Assembly (NCBI GenBank): GCA_032718475.1
Contig: JAUCBJ010008165.1
Coordinates: forward strand, 1 to 50,169
Source of the DNA: Nemertoderma westbladi
Taxonomy: Eukaryota; Xenacoelomorpha; Nemertodermatida; Nemertodermatidae
DNA length: 50,169 nucleotides
Reading direction: 5' to 3'
Shown here: piece after piece, positions 40,722 to 50,169 of the stretch
How the letters are laid out: each line of letters starts with the position of its first letter
Position numbering within the stretch: position 1 is the first letter of the stretch
Notes under the pieces: model-generated
Databases searched by the model: none
Seen by the model: the letters and a program-made list of their open reading frames with translations, nothing else
What the model was told of the DNA's origin: nothing
Made by a program: the position numbers and the translations under genes

Positions 40722-43700
40722 GTCAGGTCAGGTATTCTAGGTCATTGATCAAGAAAACTTGCCACCTCCATGCAGCATAAAGGAGGTGCCACCTGTAGCT
40801 GCATAGACCCTCTTACTAGGGCAAATCTGGTCCTGTAACTAGGACCCCCTTCGTTCTGGGATAAGGACGCCCTTGGTCCTGGATTAAGGACCCATATACT
40901 TGGCTGCAGGGGTATATGGCCTGACCAGGCAGATGGTGATCTACCAATGGCTGGTTAGGAGTAGAGTGTTCTCATGTCCACTCTTGAGGGCACTTCACTG
41001 CGATCTGCACCTGGCAGCAAGGGTACAGGGCATGACCCAGCAGATGAGCTGCAACAGCCAATGGTGGGTCATGTACGTCAGAGTAGATATGGGTGATGGG
41101 CCTCATATCTGACTCCATTGCGACACCCACTCTGTGGAATGGCAAACCAGGGTGTGGTATTTGCCCCGAGAGCTGACTCGACAAAAAAGGACCCCCCAAC
41201 CCCCACTATGGATTACATTAGCAATGCGGAGGTCCGGCCACTAGAGGCCAGTGGAATTACCGGACACAACCGTCCTCACAGGCGTCAGTTAACTCCTGAC
41301 CGGCTGCCTGTCTCACCCCCTACTGGAGAGAGAGCAGCCAACAATTCTTTGAGTCCCTTTCCTGATGACCTTTCTGGCCCAAACCCTGGGTCAGCAGGGA
41401 GGCCAGATTGTGATGGGGAGAGGGATTCTGGAGTTGGAGGCTACTCTCATGTTCCACCCCGACCAACAAAGCCATTGGTGAATCTGAGACAAGTCACTAG
41501 ACTAGCCTCAGTAAACACCCTAACACTCGGGTCCCCAATGCGACAAGGTGAGCTGACTGCCTTGGCAGATAAGCTTTCTCTTAGCGCAGTGGGTGTTCAA
41601 GAGCACCGAATGCAGACTGGACAGACTGATGAGGTTCTGATTAAGGACATGGGGGGCGGTTGGCGACTCGCCCTTGCGTCAGCAGATGATAGTGGCAATG
41701 GTGGAATTGGTCTATTGATGAATCCAACTGCACATGCAGCATTGGACAAAATAGACCAAATCTCTAACCGCATCATCCGTTGCCACTTCTCATGTTCTGG
41801 AAGACTGGCTAAGAAGTTTCCTAAGGTGGTTCTGATTGTGTGCTACTCTCCAACTAGTGTTGCCCCTGTAGATGAGGTGGAAAATTTCTACCACAATCTA
41901 CAAGCAGCAACTGATGGAGTGGATCAGCATGCATTCTTAACATTCCTGGGAGACTTTAATGCAAGTCTGCATCAATCACCTACATCGCCCTGGGTCTATA
42001 GCAATAGTGTTAACCGAAATTCTGTCCATCTTCAGGATTTTATCTCTGGAAATGGATTGTTTTCGGCTGGAACCCAGTTCGAGAAGCGAACTGGAAAGCT
42101 ATGGACTCATAGTGGACCCAGTGGTCACAAGTCCCAGATAGACCATATTCTGTTTCGTAGGAAATACAGGAGCTCTATACAAGACTGTAATGCATTTACA
42201 CTTCGACCCTTCTCCAGTGATCACCGCCTTATTGTGGCCAAGGTAAGACTTAGTCTGCGTGCTAGCAGAACAACGAAATCTGCCTTGCCAGGCATGACTG
42301 GTCCTCTCTGTTGCAACAGCCAAGTGTGAGATCCAGCTTCACACTACAGCTGAGCAACAGGTATGAGGCTCTTGCCTCTGAGGCGGCAGATCACTGTGAG
42401 GGCTATACTGCCTTTACAGAAGCAGTTAAGTTAGCAGCTGCAGAAACAGTTCCTGTATACCCTCAAAACAGGAAAAGGGCCCCCTGGACTGACAACAAAA
42501 TTCAGAAGTGCCGAAATGACCTTCATAAGGCGCAGAAAGAGTCCCGACTCAAACAGACTACAGCGGCCAAGAATGCAGTTAAGGCTGCATCTAGGTCCCT
42601 GAACAGGCAGTACTCTGTTAATCTACAGGAGCTAATAAACCAACAGGTTGATGCCATCAATGATGCTGACGACAGCAGGCAATCATCCCAGGCATGGAAA
42701 TCGATCAATCTGCTTACTGGGCGGAAAAGCCAACCAACCACCAAGGTTAAGGCTGAATCACCAGCCGATCGCCTCAATGGTTGGAAAGCCCACTTTGAAA
42801 AGCTCCTCAATAATGACAGGGTATTGCCTGATAACTTTATAGAAGTAAAAGTGTCTGAGTCTGTACTCCCAGATATTCCCATTGGCGATATCTCCTTTGC
42901 AGAAGTGAAGGCTGCTGCAAAGAGCATTAAGACCAATCGTGCCAGTGGAGTAGATGGTGTTCCCCCTGAGGTCTTTAAAATACCTGAGTGTTTAAAGCTC
43001 ATCTATCCCATCATAGTAGACATGTACCGTACAACAAGAGTCCCACAAGAAATGAAAACAAATAAGTTGGTGCCAGTCCCCAAGAAGGGCAACCTAACAC
43101 TCTATGGTTCTTTTCGGGGAATCTCATTGATCTCGATTGCTGCAAAACTATACAATAGAATTCTATTAAATCGCATCAGGGATCCCATTGAGAGACTGCT
43201 ACGTGGAAATCAGAATGGGTTCCGTAAAGGTCGTGGGACCATGGAGCCCATTTTGGCACTTAGAAGGATAATTGAAGAGTTATCAAAAAAGAAAGACAGG
43301 CATCTGGCTGTTATCTTTGTTGACTTCTTCAAGGCCTTTGATTCAGTCTCTCGCTCACGTATGTTCAGCATACTTTCATTATATGGGATTCCTGATGAAA
43401 TTATTGCAGCAATCAGATCAGTATACGATGGTTCGACAACATTTGTGTCTACTGTTGACGGTGACACAGAACCATTTTAAGTGTTATGGGGCGTACTCCA
43501 AGGAGACACGCTTGCACCATTCTTGTTCATTATTGTGGTTGACTATGTTCTACGCATGTCCTTAGATCATCATAATGATGATGGGGTGATGATAACTCCA
43601 CCTACTGGCTCCAGAAGTCGAGGAAATCCTGCCAAGTACCTAACTGATCTAGACTTTGCTGATGACTTAGGAGTACTCTCAGAATCATTAGAGGGAGCCC

Positions 43701-44482
43701 AGCGGCTCCTCAGCTCATTAGAACATGCTGCTTCTAGTGTTGGTCTTTTTATTAACTCCAGAAAGACCAAAATTCTGACAGTTAACTTTGAAAGTCCTCA
43801 GCAAGTCTCTGATCGGATGAGCATAAGCTCAAAGGATGGTATGCTTGAGCATGTGGACGACTTCTGTTACCTGGGATCATGGATCCGGAAGTCAGGTGAG
43901 GACCTTCGAATACGTAAGGGAAAGGCATGGGCAGCCTTGAATAGGCTTTCCAGGATTTGGAAGTCACCTAGAATTAATCGGAAACTTAAGGTCCGATTAT
44001 TTAGAGCAGCAGTAGTTCCAGTACTCCTCTACGGGAGTCCATGCTGGGCTCTAACGGCTGAGGACACCAAATCTCTGGATGGCACATTCACAAGAATGCT
44101 ACGCCGGGTACATTGTGTCAAGTACAATGCACACATCTCCAACCAGACACTATATAACATTGGAGGTGTCTCATTGGTTCCCCCAAGCTTGACACTAGAA
44201 CAAAATCGCCTCCGCTTTGCAGGACATTGCTTTCGCCGTGAGGACCAGCCAGTGCATAATCTTGTACTTTGGCAGCCTCATGGAGTGAATAAGCATGGTG
44301 GACAGCCCATGACTTTCTTGAGACGCATCTTAAAGGACACTGGCCTTAAAGATGCGGATGATCTAGCAAATGTCATGGGTGATACGGAGTTGTGGCGGTG
44401 CAATTTTGTTGACAAGCCGGCACAGCATTCTTAAAAATGCAGCTGCATTGCAGCATGCCGATCCTAGTAGTAGTAGTAGTAG
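40722..44482 (+). mobile_element. RTE-like LINE copy 4 inside PolB of unit 1
   Basis: Full-length LINE with 5' GTCAGGTCAGG and a 3' tail ATGCCGATCC plus seven or so TAG repeats. Perfect 11-bp target duplication, TAGAGATAAGA, at 40,711-40,721 and 44,483-44,493, lying inside the polymerase gene. Very similar to copies 1 and 2, so the insertion is recent relative to the polymerase element. Confidence 0.95.
41139..44434 (+). pseudogene. LINE copy 4 endonuclease-RT, two lesions
   Basis: Same protein as copy 2, broken twice. A one-base deletion near 42,290 (GCCAGGCATG against GCCACGGCATG in copy 2) shifts the frame between endonuclease and linker. A G-to-T change makes a TAA at 43,478-43,480, just before LWGVLQGDTL of the reverse transcriptase. 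The rest is near-identical, including FADD and the C-terminal domain. Inactive as it stands. Confidence 0.92.
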
Positions 44483-46403
44483 TAGAGATAAGAAATACAC
44501 AGATTGGGATATAAAGGTTATACCGAGAAATACAGAACGATATATTTCACTGAGTGCATTTATCCCAATTAAAAACACTTCTAAAAAAATTGAGTTACGT
44601 TTCTTAGACACATATCAATTTTTAAGCTTTTCTTTAAGTAATTTAGTTGAGTGTTCAACAAAGGATGTAGCGAGTCATGATATAAGCTCAATTTTACCTA
44701 TTACACTACAAGAAATGAAATATTTTTATCCAAACTTGAATAACTCAACAATTAAACGGAAAGGAGTATTTCCATACGAGTACTTGACAGATATAAATAA
44801 ATTTAATGATACTGGTTTGCCGTCTATAAATAATTTTTTTAGTAACTTAAGTCAAAAAACATGCACAATTGAAGATTACAAGTTTGCGGGAATATCATGG
44901 GTTGAATTCGACTGCATGAATCTCAAAGATTATCTTTTAGCCTATTTAAAACTCGATGTTTGTTTGCTTGCTGATATATTTGAGAATTTTAGGAATGTTT
45001 GTAAACAAAATTACGATTTAGAAGCGGTTTTTTACTGTAGTGTCGCGTCATTTACCTATGATTGCGCACTAAAATATAATAAATGTAAAATAGAATTAAT
45101 AAAGGATTATCAGACATATAGAGATTTTGAAAAATCAATTAGGGGTGGTGTTTCATTTTGTCGAAAGCATTATATAGAATCAAATATACCTGGAACAAGC
45201 ACATATGATTCTACTAAGGAAGAATGCCATATTTTTAATATTGATTTCAACTCTTTATATTCTGGGAATTTAAGTAAAAAACTACCCACCTCACAATTCA
45301 AAGAAGTAAGTATTAAACATTTAGAGAATGCAATTCCAGAAAAACTAATCGAGTACTTGGGAGATTTAGACATTGAGGGATCTACTGGATATTTTTTAAT
45401 ATGTGATTTAAATTATCCTAAAGCTATTCACGATCAAACATTACAATTACCGTTAGCCCCTGAGCATTTAAGTATAAATGAATCAATGCTTTCACCTTAT
45501 ATGCGGGAACAATTTAATAACTTATCGATACAAAGAGGTACCTCCCGTAAATATAGAATGCCTATACCAAAACTCATGCTGACACAATTTGATAAAGAGT
45601 TTTATCATTTACATTTGAAACTGTTAAAATTTTATATAAAACACGGATTAATTGTTACTAAACTACATAAATTATATTCTTTTCAACAAGAATTTGTATT
45701 TAAAAATTACATAGATTTTAATATTAATCAAAGGCGACTAGCAAAAAGTTACATTGAAACAGCTGTCGCGAAATTGCTTAATAATTCGTTATTTGGTAAA
45801 TCAATAGAAAAGATAAGAGATCGATGTAACTTTCGTATCGCAAATAGCAATGATAAATGCGACCAATTGGTAAATCGTATTAATCATGAACAATTTATAA
45901 TATACAATAATACATTATCGGGACATTTATTAGTGAAAGACTCTGTAACTCTCGATAAGCCTATATTTATTGGTAGCACTGTGTTGGACTTGGCTAAATT
46001 GGATATGTATGAGCTGTTCTATAATAAATTGCTACCTATTGAGAAAGAATTAAACTGCCGTATTGAAATTGCTGCATCAGATACAGACTCTTTAATAGGT
46101 TGTTACTATAATACATCGCAGAATAATTTTTTAAAAGCATTAATTAAAAATAATATTTTAGATACATCCAATTACCCTAAGGATCACCCTCTCTACAGCG
46201 ATAAAAATAAATCGAGACTTTATTACTGTAAAGATGAACTAGCTTCACGTGAAATTAAACAAGCAGTATTTTTAAGACCAAAATTATATTCAATTTTGGA
46301 ATGGAATAACAAAAATATTCGTAGAGCAAAAGGTATTACAAGAGCTGTTGTGGAAATGAATATTATACATGAAGAATATTTAAAAGCATATAACTCAAAT
46401 TAA
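44483..46403 (+). pseudogene. Protein-primed PolB of unit 1, exonuclease III and polymerase segment
   Basis: Reads from the right target duplication in the same frame that the left part had. About 637 residues: Exo III (YLKLDVCLLADIF), Pol motif A (NIDFNSLYSGNL, with S where P is usual), motif B (KLLNNSLFGKSIEKIR), motif C with catalytic aspartates (ASDTDSLIG), and the thumb (KAVFLRPKLYS-like, KGITRAVV). Those motifs place it in family B, protein-primed type (DNA_pol_B_2). The stop at 46,401 is followed at once by AATAAA. All polymerase motifs survive, so the segment was under selection until recently. Related enzymes copy linear DNA using a terminal protein primer. Confidence 0.9.
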
Positions 46404-46405
46404 GA

Positions 46406-46411
46406 AATAAA
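46406..46411 (+). terminator. Polyadenylation signal after PolB of unit 1
   Basis: AATAAA three bases past the stop codon, followed by an A run. A compact 3' end such as this is usual for virus-like elements. Confidence 0.5.
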
Positions 46412-46849
46412 AAAAAACATACACAGATTTCAATCTAAATTACATCGTATTTATACCTTAAAGCAAAATAAATTTGCACTCAGTAGTAGTATACAATACT
46501 GTGACCCGGCGCCATGGTCACCCGTAGTCCATCATTACCATCCATTTCTGGTACTGCAGCCAATCAGAAGCAACCATTTCAACCTTTTGCTGTGGTCGTT
46601 ATTATTTCAACCAATCAGATGTCAGCATTTCATCCGTAACCATGGTAACTTCTCAAGTTCCCGCTTATTCCGCTAGAGGCGTTATTAGTCACCCAACGCT
46701 AGTACTGCATCCAATCACCAACCTTTATTTTACAGGTGTTCGGGTGTCTACACTTAGCATCAGGTAACTTCTATTATTTTTCAAATCGCTATTTTTCACT
46801 AGTAACTAAATTTAATTTTGCAATTTTTCAGATAACAAAATATTCAACA

Positions 46850-46891
46850 GGGTTCGAACCCGGGACTGATATAACTCCTCACAACTCACCA
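46850..46891 (-). repeat. Possible tRNA-derived SINE head
   Basis: On the minus strand a perfect B box GGTTCGAACCC with flanking CCCGG, and an A-box-like TGGTGAGTTGTGAGG about 31 nt upstream. No cloverleaf can be folded, so it is not a tRNA gene; a decayed SINE promoter is possible. Confidence 0.3.
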
Positions 46892-47276
46892 ATCACTCTT
46901 CCATCCAACCTCGAGAGAAAAAGGCGATAAATATCTGAGTTATACCATAGTCATTGAATTCTTCATCTTCATCACTGGTAGCAGATGATTATAAATAGCT
47001 TCTAGTTCCTTAACATAATTACTATAGCGTAGAATACATTAATTCGAATATTAATAATAATCGATTTCTTTTATCGATGTAACTGGTCGATCAACTAAGT
47101 TGAATATAAGTTAGAATGACAGGGCTAGCATTGATCACGTTGCATCTGTTACTCGTTACTGCTATTTCACTCTCTAACTCACGCTAATGTAATAAATTTA
47201 GCTGTACACGTTGCATCTGTTACACGAAGCTACTATATTCCTCACTGTAAGTCACTCTGCTGTATTAAAGCAACCA

Positions 47277-47282
47277 TATAAA
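47277..47282 (+). promoter_or_regulatory. TATA-like box before protein A of unit 2
   Basis: TATAAA in CATATAAACC, 73 bp before the start codon, a plausible distance for a core promoter with a short leader. Confidence 0.4.
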
Positions 47283-47349
47283 CCGAAGTTTTACATTCTA
47301 ATAATCATTTATTTAGTTTTTATTTTTCAAAATAGTTTTCATTCTAATT

Positions 47350-48213
47350 ATGGATTTATTTAAAAAAACTTCAAGCAATACTTGGAAATTTACATTTAAT
47401 AAATATACCTGTAGTATTGTTTATGGCAAGTACTTTATATTACTCTCAAGCGATAGCAATGTAACAACGTGCTTCTCTTACCTGGATACACTCTACCTTC
47501 TAGACGTCTTAGAAATATTAATCAACCGACAAAAGGAATCACCAGTTTCAAGAGGTAATATTTATCCTAATATAGAATTTACAAGAGGAAAGTTAAATAT
47601 TTCCACCTGTGTTATTACTGAAAACGTATATATTCAGAAGCAAGGCAAATGTCAAATTCTAAACAAATCACTCATTAATTTATTGCTTCAGAGTAAGACA
47701 GAAATAGTAGAATTGTTATCACCACCACTCGAAATAATAAATCAGTGTTCTGTTGTTAATTTAACCAACCCATCTTTTGTTGGTTTTGTAAGCAAATATA
47801 AAGGAGCGACTTATATGGGACTATGGGAGATTTCAGCTAGATATTCTGATGCTATTGGTCTTAGGTATTATAATGGGTTTAACTTAACAGCATCGGAAGT
47901 AAATTCATTGTGGTATGAATGGAATTATGAAATTAGTAACGAAGGTGTCTTTTCAGAGCTAGATACGGACGATAAAGTAGCTTTATCTGACCGACTTAAA
48001 GTAAAAATAAATGTACAAGAAAAAAAAGTAATTATTACAGACAAGGAAAGCAAATATTTACAGTTACATTACGATAAAGACATACCATATATAGAGTTTC
48101 TCTACGATATGATGTTAAAGGTTTCATCAACTGATATAGCAGACGGTTTCGTGATTCTATATCCACCAACTTGGAAGTTTAAGGTTAATAAGTCATTTCC
48201 AGAAGTAGTTTAA
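47350..48213 (+). CDS. Protein A of unit 2, frameshifted near its end
   Basis: 287 residues from ATG, paralogous to 37,539-38,603 along the whole body (WKFTFNKYTC, YIQKQGKCQILNK, LLSPPLEII, GLWEISARYSDAIGLRYYNG). The frame stops at 48,213, but the next frame from 48,215 to 48,385 encodes 56 residues with the same kind of Ser-rich basic tail (RKRRSTSQ ... TKKIKV) as unit 1. So a small indel near 48,200-48,215 removed the tail. The two paralogues differ greatly, implying old duplication or independent insertion of related elements. Function unknown; possible nuclear DNA-binding partner of the polymerase. Confidence 0.75.
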   Translation: MDLFKKTSSNTWKFTFNKYTCSIVYGKYFILLSSDSNVTTCFSYLDTLYLLDVLEILINRQKESPVSRGNIYPNIEFTRGKLNISTCVITENVYIQKQGKCQILNKSLINLLLQSKTEIVELLSPPLEIINQCSVVNLTNPSFVGFVSKYKGATYMGLWEISARYSDAIGLRYYNGFNLTASEVNSLWYEWNYEISNEGVFSELDTDDKVALSDRLKVKINVQEKKVIITDKESKYLQLHYDKDIPYIEFLYDMMLKVSSTDIADGFVILYPPTWKFKVNKSFPEVV

Positions 48214-48214
48214 T

Positions 48215-48385
48215 CCAAAGACATACATCGAAGAGACCTCGAGTAATAGAAAGCGCAGATCTACATCTCAAACATCTTCCATTCCCAACAATGATTCTAT
48301 ACCTACAAAGAAAATAAAAGTTACAAAAGCAAGTGAAGAGGTAGCAGATTACAATAAGGAACATATAAAAACAGTATCAGATTGA
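48215..48385 (+). pseudogene. Out-of-frame C-terminal tail of protein A, unit 2
   Basis: 56 codons then TGA. Basic clusters RKRRS and KKIKV separated by a Ser/Pro-rich linker mirror PRKPR and KKQKV of unit 1, so the tail and its presumed nuclear signal are conserved features of the family. Confidence 0.6.
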
Positions 48386-48424
48386 TTTATTATTAACTAG
48401 AGACTTTTCTTTTTCAGTTTCACA

Positions 48425-48740
48425 CTAACTTGTAAAGGTAACTTTTTATCACAAAGCGTGATTATTATAAAGTATTTGCATGTAAAGGTGACTTTATTGA
48501 GTAAATATTGGTGATAGTTTAATGTGAGCACGGGATTAGGTATAAAACATTCCCATGTAAATATGCGTGAGTTTACACCACCATAATAAAACATTAGCAT
48601 GTAAAACCTACTTTTATCAATGAAAATTAAAAACGTATTATGTACATCTTGGTTTATACTTGATTTTATTATAAAGAATTCAGTTGTAAAAGCAACTTTA
48701 TTTATGATATTAGTTTCCAATGTAACTGTTATTTATGATT
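48425..48740. repeat. Iterated TGTAAA...CTTT motifs before PolB of unit 2
   Basis: Short imperfect palindromes recur: TGTAAAGGTAACTTTT (about 48,432), TGTAAAGGTGACTTTA (about 48,481), TGTAAAACCTACTTTTA (about 48,601) and TGTAAAAGCAACTTTA (about 48,685), with weaker copies near 48,556 and 48,721. Spacing is irregular, 37-85 bp. These resemble iterons or sites for a dimeric protein. They are not seen before PolB of unit 1. Confidence 0.6.
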
Positions 48741-48771
48741 GGTTGGTATAAGTAGAAACTTGAAATATATA

Positions 48772-48777
48772 TATAAA
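48772..48777 (+). promoter_or_regulatory. TATA-like box before PolB of unit 2
   Basis: TATAAA within TATATATATAAAGAG, just after the iterated motifs and about 160 bp before the start codon. A TTTTTAG at about 48,916-48,922 might be a 3' splice site in the leader. Confidence 0.4.
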
Positions 48778-48935
48778 GAGCTCAACTGATTCAATCGAGC
48801 TCATTCTGAAAATATTAAATTAATTAAAGTTTAGATATTATATTTTATTTGTGTTGAGTAGCTTATGAATTTTTTTTGATTATATATATAACAATATTCA
48901 TATTAATTTTAAATTGTTTTTAGGATAATAAAGAG

Positions 48936-50169
48936 ATGGATAAACAATTGAAATGTCCATTTTGTCCTCTTCAAATTTCTAAACGAAATTATTTAACACA
49001 TGTGAAATCTCATTTTGAAGAATACAATTGTTTTAATTGTCGAGTGAAATGTTCACGTGAAGAAATATGCAAACGACATGAAACAACTACGGGATGTAAA
49101 GAAATGAAGTTTTGCGTGTATGAAAAAACTTGCCCTACTTGTAATAAAGAGTATTTATATGAGAATTATTTACGTCACGACTGTCACCAACGTTATTATC
49201 ATGTTAGACCACAACGGAACCAAAACAATACTGTCGCATCTAGAAAAAGACTGAAATCTGGTCAAGGTCCATCAATTTTTAGCCTCGAACGAGCCGCACA
49301 CGATAACCGTTTAGAAATCTATGTTTACAATCTTCCAAATGATGAAGATTTTCCTGATATTCATTCATCGATAGTTCATATTCTACCCCACATCAAAAAC
49401 TTATTATTAGGAAAACTTAGCGAAATGAATGTACTTAGACCCTGGCTAGGTGTGAATGTACTCATGTATCGATCACATTTTTCAGAGGGTGATCAAGAAG
49501 AAGCTTTCTATTTTAGTTCTTCAGGTGGTGCAGTTAATACCGTAGATTCACATGAAAGTTTTGACACATGGTTTGAGTATGTACTAGAAAAATTAATGCA
49601 AAAAATAGCCATGTTTAACACTCGTGGCTCAGGGTGGCGCGTTAAATCTTTATTAAGGGTTGAAATTAAAGTAGCTGAATCCAAGTGTAGGTCGTTACTA
49701 TATAAGGGACACGGTTATATGGAGTTACCTAAGGCTCTAGCGTGTAAACAATGTGTTATAAATATACAAACGGCTGATAATGACTGTTTTAAATGGGCAA
49801 TTATAGCCGCAAAATTTAGTAGCAAAGTGAAAGATCACAAATATCGTACTTCGCAGTACGCAGATTACATGAATCATTTTATTTTTGACAATGGGAACAA
49901 AGATTATCCAACAGAATGGCCGCTTGCAATTAAACTTTTTGAAAAACAGAATTCAGCATATATAATTAATTTATTACTCTACGACAACAATCGAGTATCT
50001 ATATTAAGACAGGCACCATTTAGTAAAATCACTCCAGATAAAGAGTTATTGAATATATTACTTGTAAAAAATAAGAATAAATCAAAACAATCCCATTATG
50101 TTTGCATAACTAACTTGAATTGGATGATGAATACAAGAGGTAAGCATATTGGAGGTAGGAAATATTGTG
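48936..50169 (+). CDS. polB: Protein-primed PolB of unit 2, N-terminal part, open to window edge
   Basis: Starts MDKQLKCPFCPLQISKRNY and stays open for 411 codons to the end of the window; the C-terminus is outside. It is the paralogue of the unit 1 polymerase, with the same three N-terminal zinc fingers (CPFC...H...H; CFNC-type; CPTC...H..CH) and conserved blocks GSGWRVKSLLRVEIK, KGHGYMELPK, INIQTADNDCFKWAI and HYVCITNLNWMMNTRG. Unlike unit 1 it has no frameshift near the HYVC block. It may therefore be the live copy of the pair. Family: long-N-terminus PolB of Polinton/adintovirus type; the catalytic part cannot be checked here. Confidence 0.88.
   Translation, partial: MDKQLKCPFCPLQISKRNYLTHVKSHFEEYNCFNCRVKCSREEICKRHETTTGCKEMKFCVYEKTCPTCNKEYLYENYLRHDCHQRYYHVRPQRNQNNTVASRKRLKSGQGPSIFSLERAAHDNRLEIYVYNLPNDEDFPDIHSSIVHILPHIKNLLLGKLSEMNVLRPWLGVNVLMYRSHFSEGDQEEAFYFSSSGGAVNTVDSHESFDTWFEYVLEKLMQKIAMFNTRGSGWRVKSLLRVEIKVAESKCRSLLYKGHGYMELPKALACKQCVINIQTADNDCFKWAIIAAKFSSKVKDHKYRTSQYADYMNHFIFDNGNKDYPTEWPLAIKLFEKQNSAYIINLLLYDNNRVSILRQAPFSKITPDKELLNILLVKNKNKSKQSHYVCITNLNWMMNTRGKHIGGRKYC

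Larger units (their letters stand above)
46412..47349. other. Spacer between the two PolB units
   Basis: No gene recognised. CCAATCA motifs recur near 46,560, 46,608, 46,712 and 46,889. A roughly 75-bp duplication is marked by CACGTTGCATCTGTTAC at about 47,137 and 47,212. No large hairpin comparable with the one at 37,141-37,483 is visible. Confidence 0.5.

Noticed and set aside
46850-46891. tRNA gene
   Set aside because: There is a good B box, but no acceptor stem, D arm or anticodon arm can be formed.
46736-46930. Small ORF with an intron-like AGGTAACT...TTTTTCAG
   Set aside because: The frame is short, without domain, and covers the SINE-like segment.

Overview
The window looks like a piece of an invertebrate animal nuclear genome, about 50 kb long and made mostly of mobile DNA. 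Animal origin is inferred from the mix of families: an RTE-like LINE, a CR1/L2-like LINE with a PHD finger, BEL/Pao LTR retrotransposons, MITE-like fold-backs, and Polinton/adintovirus-type protein-primed DNA polymerases. No ordinary host gene was recognised. The species cannot be named from the sequence. Minisatellites are abundant, and there are eight G or C homopolymers of 14 bases or more.

Layout. 1-2,823: 5' part of an RTE-like LINE on the minus strand (copy 1), abutting a scrap of BEL gag. 2,984-9,661: non-coding DNA with hairpins, a 20-bp minisatellite, a 5'-truncated LINE (copy 5), a 1.16-kb fold-back repeat and a 50-bp minisatellite. 9,662-12,448: a broken CR1/L2-like LINE and an unassigned ORF, both minus. 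14,151-19,968: a 5' LTR plus the gag-protease half of a BEL element, minus strand, with frame breaks at poly-G tracts. 19,969-24,157: a 24-25-bp minisatellite split by a full-length, apparently intact RTE-like LINE (copy 2). 24,901-28,956: a gag-only LTR-type element with about 800-bp repeats, interrupted by LINE copy 3. 29,357-29,810: a MITE. 30,066-36,350: the other half of a BEL element (RNase H, integrase, an unknown ORF in the env position, 3' LTR), minus strand. 37,141-50,169: two tandem units of an unusual module.

The most interesting part is 37-50 kb. Each unit encodes, on the plus strand, an unfamiliar 290-355-residue protein ('protein A', with a basic nuclear-signal-like tail) followed by a zinc-finger, protein-primed family B DNA polymerase. 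Unit 1 begins next to a large imperfect hairpin. Its polymerase is broken by a frameshift and by LINE copy 4, which inserted with an 11-bp target duplication. Unit 2 has an open polymerase frame to the window edge, preceded by short iterated palindromes. Apart from the LINE the unit period is about 6 kb. This suggests a small two-gene, self-replicating DNA element or endogenous virus related to Polintons, adintoviruses or bidnaviruses, present in tandem. The relationship of protein A to replication (for example single-strand DNA binding) is an inference.

Coordinates of element ends come from visual comparison of copies, target-site duplications and polypurine tracts. No database search was possible.
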